A stretch of DNA of 64,000 bases from Actinomycetota bacterium (GCA_009702925.1 WLHC01000003.1:1-64000), one strand, 5' to 3'; numbered from the stretch's first letter, positions 32,391 through 42,570 are shown. The notes: generated from the letters alone by a model not told the origin. Program-made: numbers and translations.

Positions 32391-33260
32391 TTAGTTTCCA
32401 ATCAGAGTGGTTATAAGAAGTATTACAAGGGCAACTAACGGATAAATCAAAACCATTAACCAGTCGGATGCTTTAGATTTTTCAACTTCATCATGGGGCA
32501 AAACTCCCTCATATCCTCTCGAAAGCATTGAAAGATGCACTCGTTCACCTCGTTCATATGAACGAATAAAAAGTGCCCCAGCAGCAGTTGCCAATACGCG
32601 CCAATGCTTTAGTCCTGTTGCTTCAAAGCCACGCGAATCACGCGCAACTTTCATTCGTTCCATCTCATCATTAACAACATTGACATAGCGCAACATAAAT
32701 GATGCGATCTGAACCATAAGTGCCGGTAAACGTAACCGCTCTAAACCACGGAGAATTTCTCGGGCAGTTGTACTTGTCGAAAGAATTATTGCTGTAAGCA
32801 CTCCAAGGGTGCCCTTTACAACAATCCCGGCACCTGCGATCAATCCCTCTCGATATAAATTGAAAGGCCCAGCTACAAATCTCTCTCCCGAACCAAAAAA
32901 TGGCATCAAAATGGCAAAGAAAATAAATGGAATTTCTATGAGTGCCCGCTTAAACAGCAAGGTAAAGGGAATTTTTGCAATCGCTGCAACTATTAGAACC
33001 CATATGAAATAACCGATAAATGCTTGCCAGTTTGAAATTGGTGTCGAGACGGCAACTAGAATAAAAGCTATTGCAGCAACAACTTTAAGGTAAGACGCTG
33101 TTTCATGGACGATTGAGTGGCGATGAAGATAAAGCCGCTCACCCACATCATGTCCATGATGATGGGTCTGAACTTGAGTATTAACGCTTAGTCTTTTCTG
33201 GCTTTCTGGCAATAATCTTAAAAAAGACTCCGGCAACAACTGCCGTCCCAATAACGCCAA
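32391..33260 (-). CDS. cbiQ: ECF transporter T component (start uncertain, probably near 33146-33180)
   Basis: RLYLHRHSIVHETASYLKVVAAIAFI; AREILRGLERLRLPALM; ARDSRGFEA coupling motif. Confidence 0.88.
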   Translation of the reverse strand: MALLGRQLLPESFLRLLPESQKRLSVNTQVQTHHHGHDVGERLYLHRHSIVHETASYLKVVAAIAFILVAVSTPISNWQAFIGYFIWVLIVAAIAKIPFTLLFKRALIEIPFIFFAILMPFFGSGERFVAGPFNLYREGLIAGAGIVVKGTLGVLTAIILSTSTTAREILRGLERLRLPALMVQIASFMLRYVNVVNDEMERMKVARDSRGFEATGLKHWRVLATAAGALFIRSYERGERVHLSMLSRGYEGVLPHDEVEKSKASDWLMVLIYPLVALVILLITTLIGN

Positions 33261-33489
33261 TTACTCCGGCAACACCGACAGAAGCGCGCTCATTTTCAAT
33301 TCCTTTAACACCGTAATCAGCCAAGGCTCCATCGGCATATGTGTGGTCTTTAGCTGTTTCAATGAAACCAATATCTTCGGCTACTTTTTCAAGTCCATCA
33401 GGAGATGAAGAGGCGTAAAAAGAAACTATGCCAGCAAGAAATAGAGAGACAATAAATCCCCCGATGTAGAACTTGCGATTTTTAGACAT
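33181..33489 (-). CDS. PDGLE domain protein (CbiN-like)
   Basis: SSSPDGLEKVAEDIGFIE motif between two TM helices; ATG at 33489 overlaps the cbiM stop. Confidence 0.9.
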   Translation of the reverse strand: MSKNRKFYIGGFIVSLFLAGIVSFYASSSPDGLEKVAEDIGFIETAKDHTYADGALADYGVKGIENERASVGVAGVIGVIGTAVVAGVFFKIIARKPEKTKR

Positions 33490-34156
33490 TCTTGATCTCC
33501 AATGCCTTTTGATTGTTTTTCCAACCAAAAACTAAGTCACTTCGACTTGCTAGTACCGCACTGACTGTTAAGCCTGTAATGATCGCCTCACCGATTCCAA
33601 TCAAAACATGGATTCCAATCATTGATGTGAAGACCGCCGAATCAGAGAATGTTCCAGTTGCCCCAATTACATATTGAATCCAAAACCCAAATGCGGCGGC
33701 AGGAACTGAGACAGCTGCCGCGATAGATGCTGCAACTGCAACCGATGATTTATTTTTAGGTAAAATCTTTTTGATCACTAAAAAGACTGCATATCCAACC
33801 CATACAGAAATAATTGACATATTGAAAACACTGAGCCCAAGGGCAGTAAGACCACCATCTGCAAACAAAAATGCCTGCATGAGAAGCACGACCGTTAAAG
33901 CTAAGGTCGCCGCCCACGGGCCAACTAAAACAGCAGCGAGCGCCGCCCCAATCAAGTGACCACTTGTTCCTGCTACAACCGGGAAGTTGAGCATCTGAAC
34001 TGCAAAGATAAATACTGCTGTTAATCCCGCAAGCGGTGCGGTCTTATCATCTAGTTGGGTTCGAGCACCCTTAAGAGCTGCGCCAACACCAATTGCAGAG
34101 AGGCCGACAAATGCGGCTGAGGTAGGTACGTCTATAAAGCCATCAGGAATGTGCAT
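33482..34156 (-). CDS. cbiM: ECF transporter S component for cobalt/nickel
   Basis: MHIPDGFID N-terminal metal-binding motif; multi-TM. Confidence 0.93.
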   Translation of the reverse strand: MHIPDGFIDVPTSAAFVGLSAIGVGAALKGARTQLDDKTAPLAGLTAVFIFAVQMLNFPVVAGTSGHLIGAALAAVLVGPWAATLALTVVLLMQAFLFADGGLTALGLSVFNMSIISVWVGYAVFLVIKKILPKNKSSVAVAASIAAAVSVPAAAFGFWIQYVIGATGTFSDSAVFTSMIGIHVLIGIGEAIITGLTVSAVLASRSDLVFGWKNNQKALEIKNV

Positions 34157-34310
34157 GAGAAAATGTTAACGCAAACCATTCGCATCTGCATCTTTTTGGC
34201 ATTAATGCCCCTCTTTTGGGAGCCGAGCCCGCAGATTGCCCCCAAAATTGCTCTTGGCACGGAGGGAAATTCTCACCCGTCCTTAACATTGAGCGTATAA
34301 GGTCACATGC

Positions 34311-35273
34311 ATGAGCGATGACGAAGGAATGGAAGAGCTCGTATCAGAAGAGATGCTCTGGGATCGAATCCCTGAAGTTGAGGGCGAAGAGCGCGCCAGT
34401 ACATTTTACGAATTAAGCGCTCGAATTTTTGCTCGCGGTCAATATGACGAAGCGCTCGCACTTGCTGAGACAGCGCGTGATATTTATTCACAACTTGGTG
34501 TCACATCTGCATCTGAAGGTTTAGCTCAAGCCTATTCTGCTATTGGCTACAACTTAAATCAACTTAAGCGAATTGATGAAGCAGCAACTGCAATGAGTAA
34601 AGCCGTGGAAATTTTAAGAGAGAACAAATCACCTATTGCATTAGAACTTGCATGCACATTGGGTGAGTGGTGGTACACATCTAAGCAGTATGAGAAAGTA
34701 GTTTTAACAATGAATGAGTGTGCTCAGGAGCACCTTGTTGATAGTAATGAAATTGGTGCGGCAAATGATCTTCATTTAATTGGCTGCGCCGAACGAGAGT
34801 TGAAAGATTACACCAAAGCTATTGAAGCCTTTAAAGAAGCCCGTGCATTGTTTAAGCGCAACAAAGAAGTTATACATGTTGCCAGGTGCGACCAAAAAAT
34901 TGCCTCCTGTCTAATTGAACTTGGCGAAGGTGAACTTGCACTTGAGACTGCGCAAAAAGCTGTGGATGTTTTTGAGACAGGACACGATCATCGCCGTGAG
35001 GTTTTTGCAATGTTTGAGTACGGGAAAGCGCAAATTTTGCTCGAAAAATATGATGATGGTTTGGCAACTCTAGAAAATGTTTTAGCAATTGTCAGTGAAG
35101 ATGAGCCTAAAGACTTTGAATTCATTGTGGATATTGAATCGCGGATTTGCAAAATTATGAGGATGAAAGGTCGAATTGATGAGGCTAATGAGATTGAACG
35201 GCGCTTGCAATCGGTGCAAGAAGCACTTGAAGAAGAGCCAAGGAATTCCTTGGAAGGGGATCTAAAAAACTAG
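34311..35273 (+). CDS. Tetratricopeptide-repeat protein
   Basis: Repeated TPR helices (GQYDEALALAETARDIYSQLG, KDYTKAIEAFKEARALF, GEGELALETAQKAVDVF). Confidence 0.8.
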   Translation: MSDDEGMEELVSEEMLWDRIPEVEGEERASTFYELSARIFARGQYDEALALAETARDIYSQLGVTSASEGLAQAYSAIGYNLNQLKRIDEAATAMSKAVEILRENKSPIALELACTLGEWWYTSKQYEKVVLTMNECAQEHLVDSNEIGAANDLHLIGCAERELKDYTKAIEAFKEARALFKRNKEVIHVARCDQKIASCLIELGEGELALETAQKAVDVFETGHDHRREVFAMFEYGKAQILLEKYDDGLATLENVLAIVSEDEPKDFEFIVDIESRICKIMRMKGRIDEANEIERRLQSVQEALEEEPRNSLEGDLKN

Positions 35274-35282
35274 TCCGCAAAA

Positions 35283-35930
35283 CTAACGCGGAAGATGTTG
35301 TAATGCCCAGTGATACATTGCAATGGCACCAGCTGCAGAAGCATTCATCGATCTAGTAGATCCATATTGATTAATTTCGTATAAATTTTCACACACTGTA
35401 ATTGCTTCATCAGACATTCCTGCACCTTCTTGACCAAAAAGTAAAACGCAGCTCTCTGGCAATTGTGCTGATTCAAGTTGTTTGGAACCTGGAACATTAT
35501 CTATTCCGATAATTGGAATCCCACGCTCCTTACAGTGCTCTGAGAAATCAGCCACAGACGGATGATGAATCACAGTTAAGTAGCGATCGGTAACCATTGC
35601 TCCGCGCTTATTCCAATCCCGTTTTCCAACAATATGAACAGCGCTGACGTTAAAGGCATTAGCAGTGCGTACTACCGATCCAATGTTTAAATCATGTTGC
35701 CAATTTTCGATCGCAATCTCTAACTCATGTCGCTTTGTATTTAGATCGGCAACTATTGCCTCAACACTCCAGTACCTGTACTTATCTAATACGTTGCGAC
35801 GATCACCATTAAGTAATAACTCAGGATCAAAGTGGGCATCTTGGGGCCAGGGTTTTTCATGTGGCCCAACCCCAACTACAGGAAAAAACTCACCAGGACC
35901 AATATTGGCTGGGGTGGTTGGAGAAGACAT
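35283..35930 (-). CDS. SpoU/TrmH family RNA 2'-O-methyltransferase
   Basis: NIGSVVRTANAFNV, LLFGQEGAGMSDEAI, INQYGSTRSMNASAAGAIAMY motifs. Confidence 0.92.
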   Translation of the reverse strand: MSSPTTPANIGPGEFFPVVGVGPHEKPWPQDAHFDPELLLNGDRRNVLDKYRYWSVEAIVADLNTKRHELEIAIENWQHDLNIGSVVRTANAFNVSAVHIVGKRDWNKRGAMVTDRYLTVIHHPSVADFSEHCKERGIPIIGIDNVPGSKQLESAQLPESCVLLFGQEGAGMSDEAITVCENLYEINQYGSTRSMNASAAGAIAMYHWALQHLPR

Positions 35931-35952
35931 GTGAGCACTCTAAACTGAACTC

Positions 35953-36300
35953 ATGAGCGCAATCAACACCGTCGTCTACATCATTCATCTTCTTTCTGTA
36001 GTTGGAATACTTTTCCTCTTACTTCGTGAAGCAAAAAAGTCTCCTCGAAGACTCAATCCTGGCGTGCTGCATGCGAGCCTTACAGCTTTAATTGCCGGTG
36101 TAATCCTTGTTGGGTTACATAACACTGCTAAACCGGATGAATCTCTAAACCACACAATTGTTGGCATTAAGTTCCTTGTGCTGTTGGTGATTTTGGTACT
36201 GGGATTGTTGAACCTTAAAAAACCTGTGCTTTCTAAGAATGTTTGGCTATCAATGTTGGGGCTAACGATATTTAATATTGTAATTGCCTCTGCCCGATAA
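35953..36300 (+). CDS. Small 4-TM membrane protein, unknown function
   Basis: Four hydrophobic segments; TAAACT-N6-ATG context. Confidence 0.7.
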   Translation: MSAINTVVYIIHLLSVVGILFLLLREAKKSPRRLNPGVLHASLTALIAGVILVGLHNTAKPDESLNHTIVGIKFLVLLVILVLGLLNLKKPVLSKNVWLSMLGLTIFNIVIASAR

Positions 36301-36308
36301 AGGTTTTT

Positions 36309-37484
36309 ATGATTAAATTCAGAAACGTTTTAGTGGTTTCTATTGCCCTGGCTATGGTTTCATCAACAGCTAGTGCAAATCTTAAACCAACAGAAATTCC
36401 ACCCGTTTTTGAAAAACTGTTAAATTCTCCAACCTTATCCAATCCGGCAATGATTGTTATCGATGGTTCAACCGGGCAGACAATTTATGAGAAGAACATC
36501 TACGCACAACGTAAACCCGCTTCAGTAATGAAACTCTTAACAGCGGCAATGGTTTTACAATATCTCGACCCTTTAAAGGTATTTTCTACCGAAGTCAGCA
36601 TTACACCTGAAACAAACACCCTTTTTATAAAGGGTTCACTGGACCCGTGGATTGGCACCACTCATTCGGTTGCGAGAAAAATGAATAGAGCCTCATTAAC
36701 TCATATGGCCAGTAATGCAACAAATGCAGTACGCAGCTATAACGCTGGAGAACTAGTTGAATACACCGTTATATACAGCGGCTTATATGAACAAGATGTA
36801 AAAAACTTCAAAACATATTGGGCCAAGCGTGGATTTAATCCTGTGTTTAAGGCGGAAAAAGCAGATCAAGTATTAACTGAGACTACCGTCCCGGTTGTTA
36901 CGGAAACTTCGCCCCCTGTTGCAAAAATTCTAGATTGGATGATGCTGTGGAGCGACAATCAACTTGCAGATAGATTGGCACGTTTATCTTCACAAGCTGC
37001 AGGCGAACCATTTGGAATTTTGGGTGTTGAGAGAATTTTCAAAAAGCTTTTAGCCGAACTTCAAATAGATTCATCAAAACTGGTAGTAAAAGATGCGAGC
37101 GGTTTATCAAAGTCAAATAAAGTTACAGCAAAGATGATCGGTGAACTACTCTACAAACTTCGAAAAGATCCAAGATTTGCGGGTCTATATCCGGTGTTAC
37201 CAGTTAGTGGAGTCTCTGGAACTTTAAACGAGCGTTTTATCGATACAGCACCAACAGCAGTCGGTTTGGTTCGCGCAAAAACTGGATCGCTTAACGGTAC
37301 CGCCACATTGGCTGGGTATGTAGAGTCTTCAGATCGCGAGTATGTTTTTGTCACACTTGCCGATCAGATTCCAAGAGGGTACACATCACTCAAAAAAGCA
37401 CGAGCTGCCATCGATAAAATTCTCGGACGGATAGCCGCTCCAAATATCCCCGCGGAGATTTCTCCTTTACCTTCAGGGATTTAG
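36309..37484 (+). CDS. dacB: D-alanyl-D-alanine carboxypeptidase/endopeptidase (PBP4, peptidase S13)
   Basis: RKPASVMKLLTAA (SxxK), SDNQLAD (SxN), RAKTGSLNG (KTG). Confidence 0.9.
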   Translation: MIKFRNVLVVSIALAMVSSTASANLKPTEIPPVFEKLLNSPTLSNPAMIVIDGSTGQTIYEKNIYAQRKPASVMKLLTAAMVLQYLDPLKVFSTEVSITPETNTLFIKGSLDPWIGTTHSVARKMNRASLTHMASNATNAVRSYNAGELVEYTVIYSGLYEQDVKNFKTYWAKRGFNPVFKAEKADQVLTETTVPVVTETSPPVAKILDWMMLWSDNQLADRLARLSSQAAGEPFGILGVERIFKKLLAELQIDSSKLVVKDASGLSKSNKVTAKMIGELLYKLRKDPRFAGLYPVLPVSGVSGTLNERFIDTAPTAVGLVRAKTGSLNGTATLAGYVESSDREYVFVTLADQIPRGYTSLKKARAAIDKILGRIAAPNIPAEISPLPSGI

Positions 37485-38564
37485 TTAACTGTTTGAGTAA
37501 ATCTTTATCTGCCCTCGGTAACAAGCAACCCATGTGTTTTTAGTGGGATTATCGTAAGTAACCCCGATGGGTTCTGGACAAACTTTAATTGTTTCTAAAA
37601 TTTTCATATCTGAGGTTTGAATTTTTGACATTGTATTGCTCATGTAATTTACGACAAAGAGTTCAGACCCGTCAGAAGATAAAGCAAGGCTTCTAGCCTT
37701 GTTACCAGTTCGCACAGATTTACCAGGTTTGTTTGTTATTAAATCCCAAGATGCAACGCGTCCAGATAGATTCATAGTCACATACATTTTTGAATCATCT
37801 GGGGAAAGAACTACTGCTCGAGGATTACTTCCAATTGGTATGTAGGTAACAGAAAAATCTGCAAGGTTGATAACGTGAATTCTGCTACCTCCCATTTCGG
37901 CTACATATGCCTTACTGGAGTCTTTACTGATCGCAATACCCCGGGGGTATCTTCCAATACTCACGGTCTTTACTACTTTTTGTTCTGCGATTGAAATTAC
38001 CGACACCGTATAGGAGCACCAATTTGCAACAAGAACATATTTATTGTCTGGAGTTACTTCAACAACTTTAGGAACCGCACCAACAGGGTAGATAGCATCA
38101 ATTTGGTAGTTACTTCGATTAATTCTGTAGATAAAACTTTTATCAAAACCAGATGAAGGTGAGCATGTATCACTTCCCTCCTTTTTGTAACCAGGACCAT
38201 ACATTGCGTAATTACTAACGTATAAGTATTTGCCATCAGGTGAGAAAGTGCCCTCAACAGGTGAGCCTCTAAAAACTGAAGAGCTCATTGAATAACCATA
38301 ATCCTTCAATGAAACTGAATCAGGAATAGTTTTTAGAAGTTCAAAAGTTTTTGCATCATAAATTGTGATTGAATGTTTATACATCATGTTATGTGCGCTA
38401 ATGATTCCGTCATTTGATGTCCTGACAGACTTGGGTGCAATTGATCCATCAATAGTTTTTATCAACTTCATTGAACTCTTTTTGGCTACCTCTTCACCTT
38501 GAGCAGGCAGTGCAACCAAAGTAAATGAAAGTGATAAAACTAGTAATGAAAAAACTTTTCGCAT
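37485..38564 (-). CDS. Secreted YncE-like beta-propeller repeat protein
   Basis: Signal peptide; repeated VxxTPDxKYVLVAN / ISKDSSKAYVAE / LSPDDSKMYVTM blades. Confidence 0.8.
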   Translation of the reverse strand: MRKVFSLLVLSLSFTLVALPAQGEEVAKKSSMKLIKTIDGSIAPKSVRTSNDGIISAHNMMYKHSITIYDAKTFELLKTIPDSVSLKDYGYSMSSSVFRGSPVEGTFSPDGKYLYVSNYAMYGPGYKKEGSDTCSPSSGFDKSFIYRINRSNYQIDAIYPVGAVPKVVEVTPDNKYVLVANWCSYTVSVISIAEQKVVKTVSIGRYPRGIAISKDSSKAYVAEMGGSRIHVINLADFSVTYIPIGSNPRAVVLSPDDSKMYVTMNLSGRVASWDLITNKPGKSVRTGNKARSLALSSDGSELFVVNYMSNTMSKIQTSDMKILETIKVCPEPIGVTYDNPTKNTWVACYRGQIKIYSNS

Positions 38565-38762
38565 ACCGAAACTCTACTAGCCTTTAGGTAAACCTTCTAA
38601 GAATTAATCACGAACGATTCACTACTATTTTTCAAAATTGACTTGATATCTAGGGTCCAATGTGGAAATCAATACCTTGATTGAGAGCAACATAACTCGG
38701 CAAATCAGGCAAATTCAGAAAACTGTGGAGCGTTGACCTAAAAGGTTGAGTAATCTTGGACG

Positions 38763-39632
38763 GTGAGTTCAACCATAAGAGCATATATAGACCTGATGAA
38801 ACTCAGAGTCGTCGAGCTGCTGTTGGTCTCTACTTTGCCGGCAATGGTTTTGGCAGAAAAAGGTTTACCAAGTTTTGGGTTAACTTTTGCAACAATTGTT
38901 GCAGGAACATTTGCCGCAGGAAGCGCTAATGCTTTCAATATGGTTATTGAAAGTGATCTCGATAAGTTAATGGAACGAACCTCTAAGCGTCCACTTGTTA
39001 CTGGATTGATTACAAAAACCCAAGCAACAGTTTTTGCCACTGTGATCGGATTGATATCTCTTACTTTGTTTTGGGCTCTCACTACGAAACTTGCAACCCT
39101 TCTTGCCTTAATCGCAATCGTTTTTTACGTACTTGTCTATACGATGGCACTTAAGCAACGAACTTCTCAAAACATTGTTTGGGGAGGAGCGGCCGGTTGC
39201 ATGCCGGTCTTAATCGGTTGGGCAGCAGTTACCAATTCACTTTCTCTAACTGCTTGGGCTTTTTTCTTTGTGATCTTTTTTTGGACCCCACCTCATTTTT
39301 GGGCATTAGCAATCAAATACAAAGATGACTATGCATTGGCAGGCACACCTATGCTGCCGGTGGTTGCAACAAAAAGTAATGTTCGCCGGCAAATGTGGTT
39401 GCATACAGTTTTGATGATTTCTTCATCAATTGCACTGATTAGCCTTGCATCACTACCAATGTGGTCAATGGCGGTAACTATTTTGTTAGGGTTAATTTTC
39501 GCATTTCAGCTGGTTCAATTGAAAGACGGGTCACCAGATTATGCAAAGGTGGCGGGGAAAATATTTCAGTGGTCAATTACGTATTTGAGTCTTTTTTCTG
39601 TTGTTCTTGTTATTGCTCAGCTACTTAGCTAG
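38763..39632 (+). CDS. ctaB: Protoheme IX farnesyltransferase
   Basis: NMVIESDLDKLMERTSKRPLVTG, WTPPHFWALAIKYKDDY; GTG start with TAATCT-N6. Confidence 0.93.
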   Translation: MSSTIRAYIDLMKLRVVELLLVSTLPAMVLAEKGLPSFGLTFATIVAGTFAAGSANAFNMVIESDLDKLMERTSKRPLVTGLITKTQATVFATVIGLISLTLFWALTTKLATLLALIAIVFYVLVYTMALKQRTSQNIVWGGAAGCMPVLIGWAAVTNSLSLTAWAFFFVIFFWTPPHFWALAIKYKDDYALAGTPMLPVVATKSNVRRQMWLHTVLMISSSIALISLASLPMWSMAVTILLGLIFAFQLVQLKDGSPDYAKVAGKIFQWSITYLSLFSVVLVIAQLLS

Positions 39633-40847
39633 CGCTTGCTCAATATCTTTTATTAAATCACTTGAATGCTCTAACCCAACAGATAACCGAAGTACTGATG
39701 GAGTAATGCCCATTTCAGATTGCACTTCTGGAGATAATCGGCGATGAGTCGTGGAAGCTGGGTGCGTAATTAAAGATTTACTATCCCCAAGATTATTTGA
39801 AATATCAATAACACATAGTTTATTCATAAAGGCGAAGACATCGGTCTGTGATCCTTTAAATTCAATACCAATTGTCGTTCCCCCACCGCCATTCATCTGT
39901 TTCATCGCCAGTTTGTGTTCCGGGTGAGACTTAAGTCCAGGGTACTTAACAGATTTTATTGATGGTTGTTTTTCTAAAAACTCTGCAATCACTTGAGCGT
40001 TTGAAACCATGCGTTCAACACGCATCTCCATTGTTTCTAATGATTTAACAAGCACCCAAGCGTTAAAAGGACTCAATGAAGGTCCACTATGGCGAACAAA
40101 TGGCAATAGTTTTTCCTGAATGTAAGAACCAGATCCAAGAATTGCACCAGCAAGTACGCGACCTTGTCCGTCAATGTGCTTTGTTGCCGAATACATAACT
40201 ACATCTGCGCCAAGAGTTAATGGTTTCTGAAGAACCGGTGATGCCATTACATTGTCAACGATGACAGTTGCTCCAACCTTATGTGCCAAATCACTCACCA
40301 TTTTGATATCGACAATATCTAGCAGTGGATTACTTGGTGTTTCAATGAAGACCGCTTTAGTTGTCTTACTTAAGGCTTTTGCCCAATCGGCGGGATTGTT
40401 GCCCTTAACCAATTCGAAAGTAACTCCCCATTTTGGTAGGAATTCAGTTATCACAACGTGGCACGATGAAAACATTGCAGCTGATGCAACTACATGATCA
40501 CCTTGCTCGACTATGCAGGCAAGAGATGCAAACATCGCCGACATGCCTGATCCAGTTGCTACACAGGAATCTGCGCCCTCAATAGCTGCAAGGCGTTGTT
40601 CAAACATTGCAATTGTTGGATTATGAAAACGACCATATAAATAATGATCTGTCTCTTCGGCAAAGGAGTCGAAAGCTTCTTCTGCGCTCGAGTAAGTGAA
40701 ACCACTGGTTAGGTACATTGCCTCTGAAGTTTCACCGAATCCAGATCTAGCGATTCCTGTTCGAACAGCGTGAGTTTGTGAATGCAGATCCCAATGAGGC
40801 TCTTTTTTCTCACTTCTAGTTCGATAACCCCATGGGCGTTTACTCAT
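39621..40847 (-). CDS. metZ: O-succinylhomoserine sulfhydrylase (Cys/Met metabolism PLP enzyme)
   Basis: YLYGRFHNPTIAMFEQRLAAIEGAD, MYSATKHIDGQGRVLAGA. Confidence 0.88.
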   Translation of the reverse strand: MSKRPWGYRTRSEKKEPHWDLHSQTHAVRTGIARSGFGETSEAMYLTSGFTYSSAEEAFDSFAEETDHYLYGRFHNPTIAMFEQRLAAIEGADSCVATGSGMSAMFASLACIVEQGDHVVASAAMFSSCHVVITEFLPKWGVTFELVKGNNPADWAKALSKTTKAVFIETPSNPLLDIVDIKMVSDLAHKVGATVIVDNVMASPVLQKPLTLGADVVMYSATKHIDGQGRVLAGAILGSGSYIQEKLLPFVRHSGPSLSPFNAWVLVKSLETMEMRVERMVSNAQVIAEFLEKQPSIKSVKYPGLKSHPEHKLAMKQMNGGGGTTIGIEFKGSQTDVFAFMNKLCVIDISNNLGDSKSLITHPASTTHRRLSPEVQSEMGITPSVLRLSVGLEHSSDLIKDIEQALAK

Positions 40848-40873
40848 GGCTCAATTGTGGCAGAGTAGGAGCC

Positions 40874-41779
40874 ATGACTAGAACAGCAATCTCCGTTCGA
40901 GACTTATCGAAAAAGTACGACAATCGCTTAGCCGTCTCACATATCAATTTTGAGGTCCCCCTAGGCACAGTGTGTGGATTTGTTGGACCCAATGGTTCTG
41001 GCAAGACAACAACAATGAGAATGCTTCTTGGCCTTATTACTCCAACAACGGGTGAAGGTCACATACTTGGTGAACCTATTGAGCATCCTGAAAAATATTT
41101 AAGTCGCGTGGGTGCGATGATCGAGGGACCAGCGTTTTATCCTGCTTTATCTGGCCATGAAAACTTAATGGTTCTTGCAAAACTTGGCGGATTTCCGACA
41201 GAGCGAGTTCAAAAATTGTTAGAAAAAGTTGGCTTGGGCGATCGTGGTAAATCTAAGTACAAGACTTATTCCTTAGGTATGAAGCAACGTTTAGGCATCG
41301 CTGCAGCCTTACTTCCTGAACCTAAACTTCTAATGCTTGATGAACCAACTAATGGTTTGGATCCAGAAGGTATTCAAGAGATACGAGCATTGTTACGTGA
41401 CTTAGCAAATGAAGGAACAACTGTTTTTGTCTCCTCACATCTGCTTTCAGAGCTTGAAATAATTAGTGATCACATTGTGATGCTAAGAAAAGGAGAGATC
41501 GTTTTTGCTGGCCCAATCGGTGACTTGATGGCTAAACAGCAGCCCACAATTATTGCTAAGTCATTAGAACATTCAGATCTTAAGAAAATTGTGGAGATTG
41601 CAGAAAAATCTGGACACCATGCTGTTATTCGAAATGATTCTGTTCATATTTTAGCGGCAATGGAATGGGCACCGGAACTAAATAAAGCAGCTTTTAATGC
41701 TGGGATTACATTGGCCCAATTGGCACCTCAGTTACCAAATCTAGAAGAGACATTCTTTGAAATGACAGGAGATAAGTAA
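40874..41779 (+). CDS. ABC transporter ATP-binding protein
   Basis: GPNGSGKTTTMRMLLGL, YSLGMKQRLGIAAAL, LMLDEPTNGLDP; ATG at 40874 preferred over 40832 (AGGAG SD). Confidence 0.92.
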   Translation: MTRTAISVRDLSKKYDNRLAVSHINFEVPLGTVCGFVGPNGSGKTTTMRMLLGLITPTTGEGHILGEPIEHPEKYLSRVGAMIEGPAFYPALSGHENLMVLAKLGGFPTERVQKLLEKVGLGDRGKSKYKTYSLGMKQRLGIAAALLPEPKLLMLDEPTNGLDPEGIQEIRALLRDLANEGTTVFVSSHLLSELEIISDHIVMLRKGEIVFAGPIGDLMAKQQPTIIAKSLEHSDLKKIVEIAEKSGHHAVIRNDSVHILAAMEWAPELNKAAFNAGITLAQLAPQLPNLEETFFEMTGDK

Positions 41780-42570
41780 TGTTTAATGTTGTTTCAGCAG
41801 AACTTCGAAAACTCCGTCGACCTACTTTGTTTTTGGGAACAATGTCTGCAGTAGTATTTTTCAGCGGACTTTTTTCAGCACTTCTATTTCTTTTGATTGA
41901 TTCACCACAAGGTAACTCTGATCGTGGAAGAGTTGTGGGTCGAGAAGTACTGGGACTTGCAACAGGTGGAGTTCAAGGCTTTGCAAGCACTGGAGGATTT
42001 CTAGGAATTATTGCCCTCTGTGTATTTGCTGCTCAAACAGCACAGGAATATACATATGGAACTTTGCGTAATCTTTTGATTCGTCAACCAGGCCGGTTAA
42101 GAATCCTGATCGGTAAATTGGTTGCCATGAAGGTATTTGCTCTCGTAATGATTGTTGTTGCAGCGATAATCGGAATAAGTACTTCAGTTGTGCTAGCACC
42201 TGGTGCCAATGTAAATACTGATTTGTGGTTTACATCAGCTGGCATCGAAGCGATCTACACCTCATTTATAAATGTAACTATCTCGGTTGTTGGATTTGGA
42301 ATAATCGGAATGGTCCTTGGCTTGCTCTTAAGATCTCCAATTAGTGCTATTTCATTTGGTGTTTTGTGGCTTCTAATTATTGAGAATTTGCTGATTGCCG
42401 TCAGAGGCTCACTTCAAAATTGGCTCCCAGGAGCACAACTCAATGCAATCGCATCAGGGGGAACCTTAGATTTGGCTTATAAAAATGCGTTAGCAGTGGG
42501 TGGAATTTATGTCGCCGTGGGAGCAATAGTTGCGTCAATACTTTTTGTTCGCCGTGACGTAGCTAATTAG
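41779..42570 (+). CDS. ABC transporter permease
   Basis: ABC-2 type multi-TM, coupled to the upstream ATPase. Confidence 0.85.
   Translation: MFNVVSAELRKLRRPTLFLGTMSAVVFFSGLFSALLFLLIDSPQGNSDRGRVVGREVLGLATGGVQGFASTGGFLGIIALCVFAAQTAQEYTYGTLRNLLIRQPGRLRILIGKLVAMKVFALVMIVVAAIIGISTSVVLAPGANVNTDLWFTSAGIEAIYTSFINVTISVVGFGIIGMVLGLLLRSPISAISFGVLWLLIIENLLIAVRGSLQNWLPGAQLNAIASGGTLDLAYKNALAVGGIYVAVGAIVASILFVRRDVAN

Noticed and set aside
34170-34290. Outright call of a cobalamin riboswitch upstream of cbiM
   Set aside because: Only a GGGTGAGAAT-like fragment is present; B12 box and CCGC..CTGT core are not visible, and cbiM shows a leaderless-type -10. Kept as a lower-confidence finding instead.
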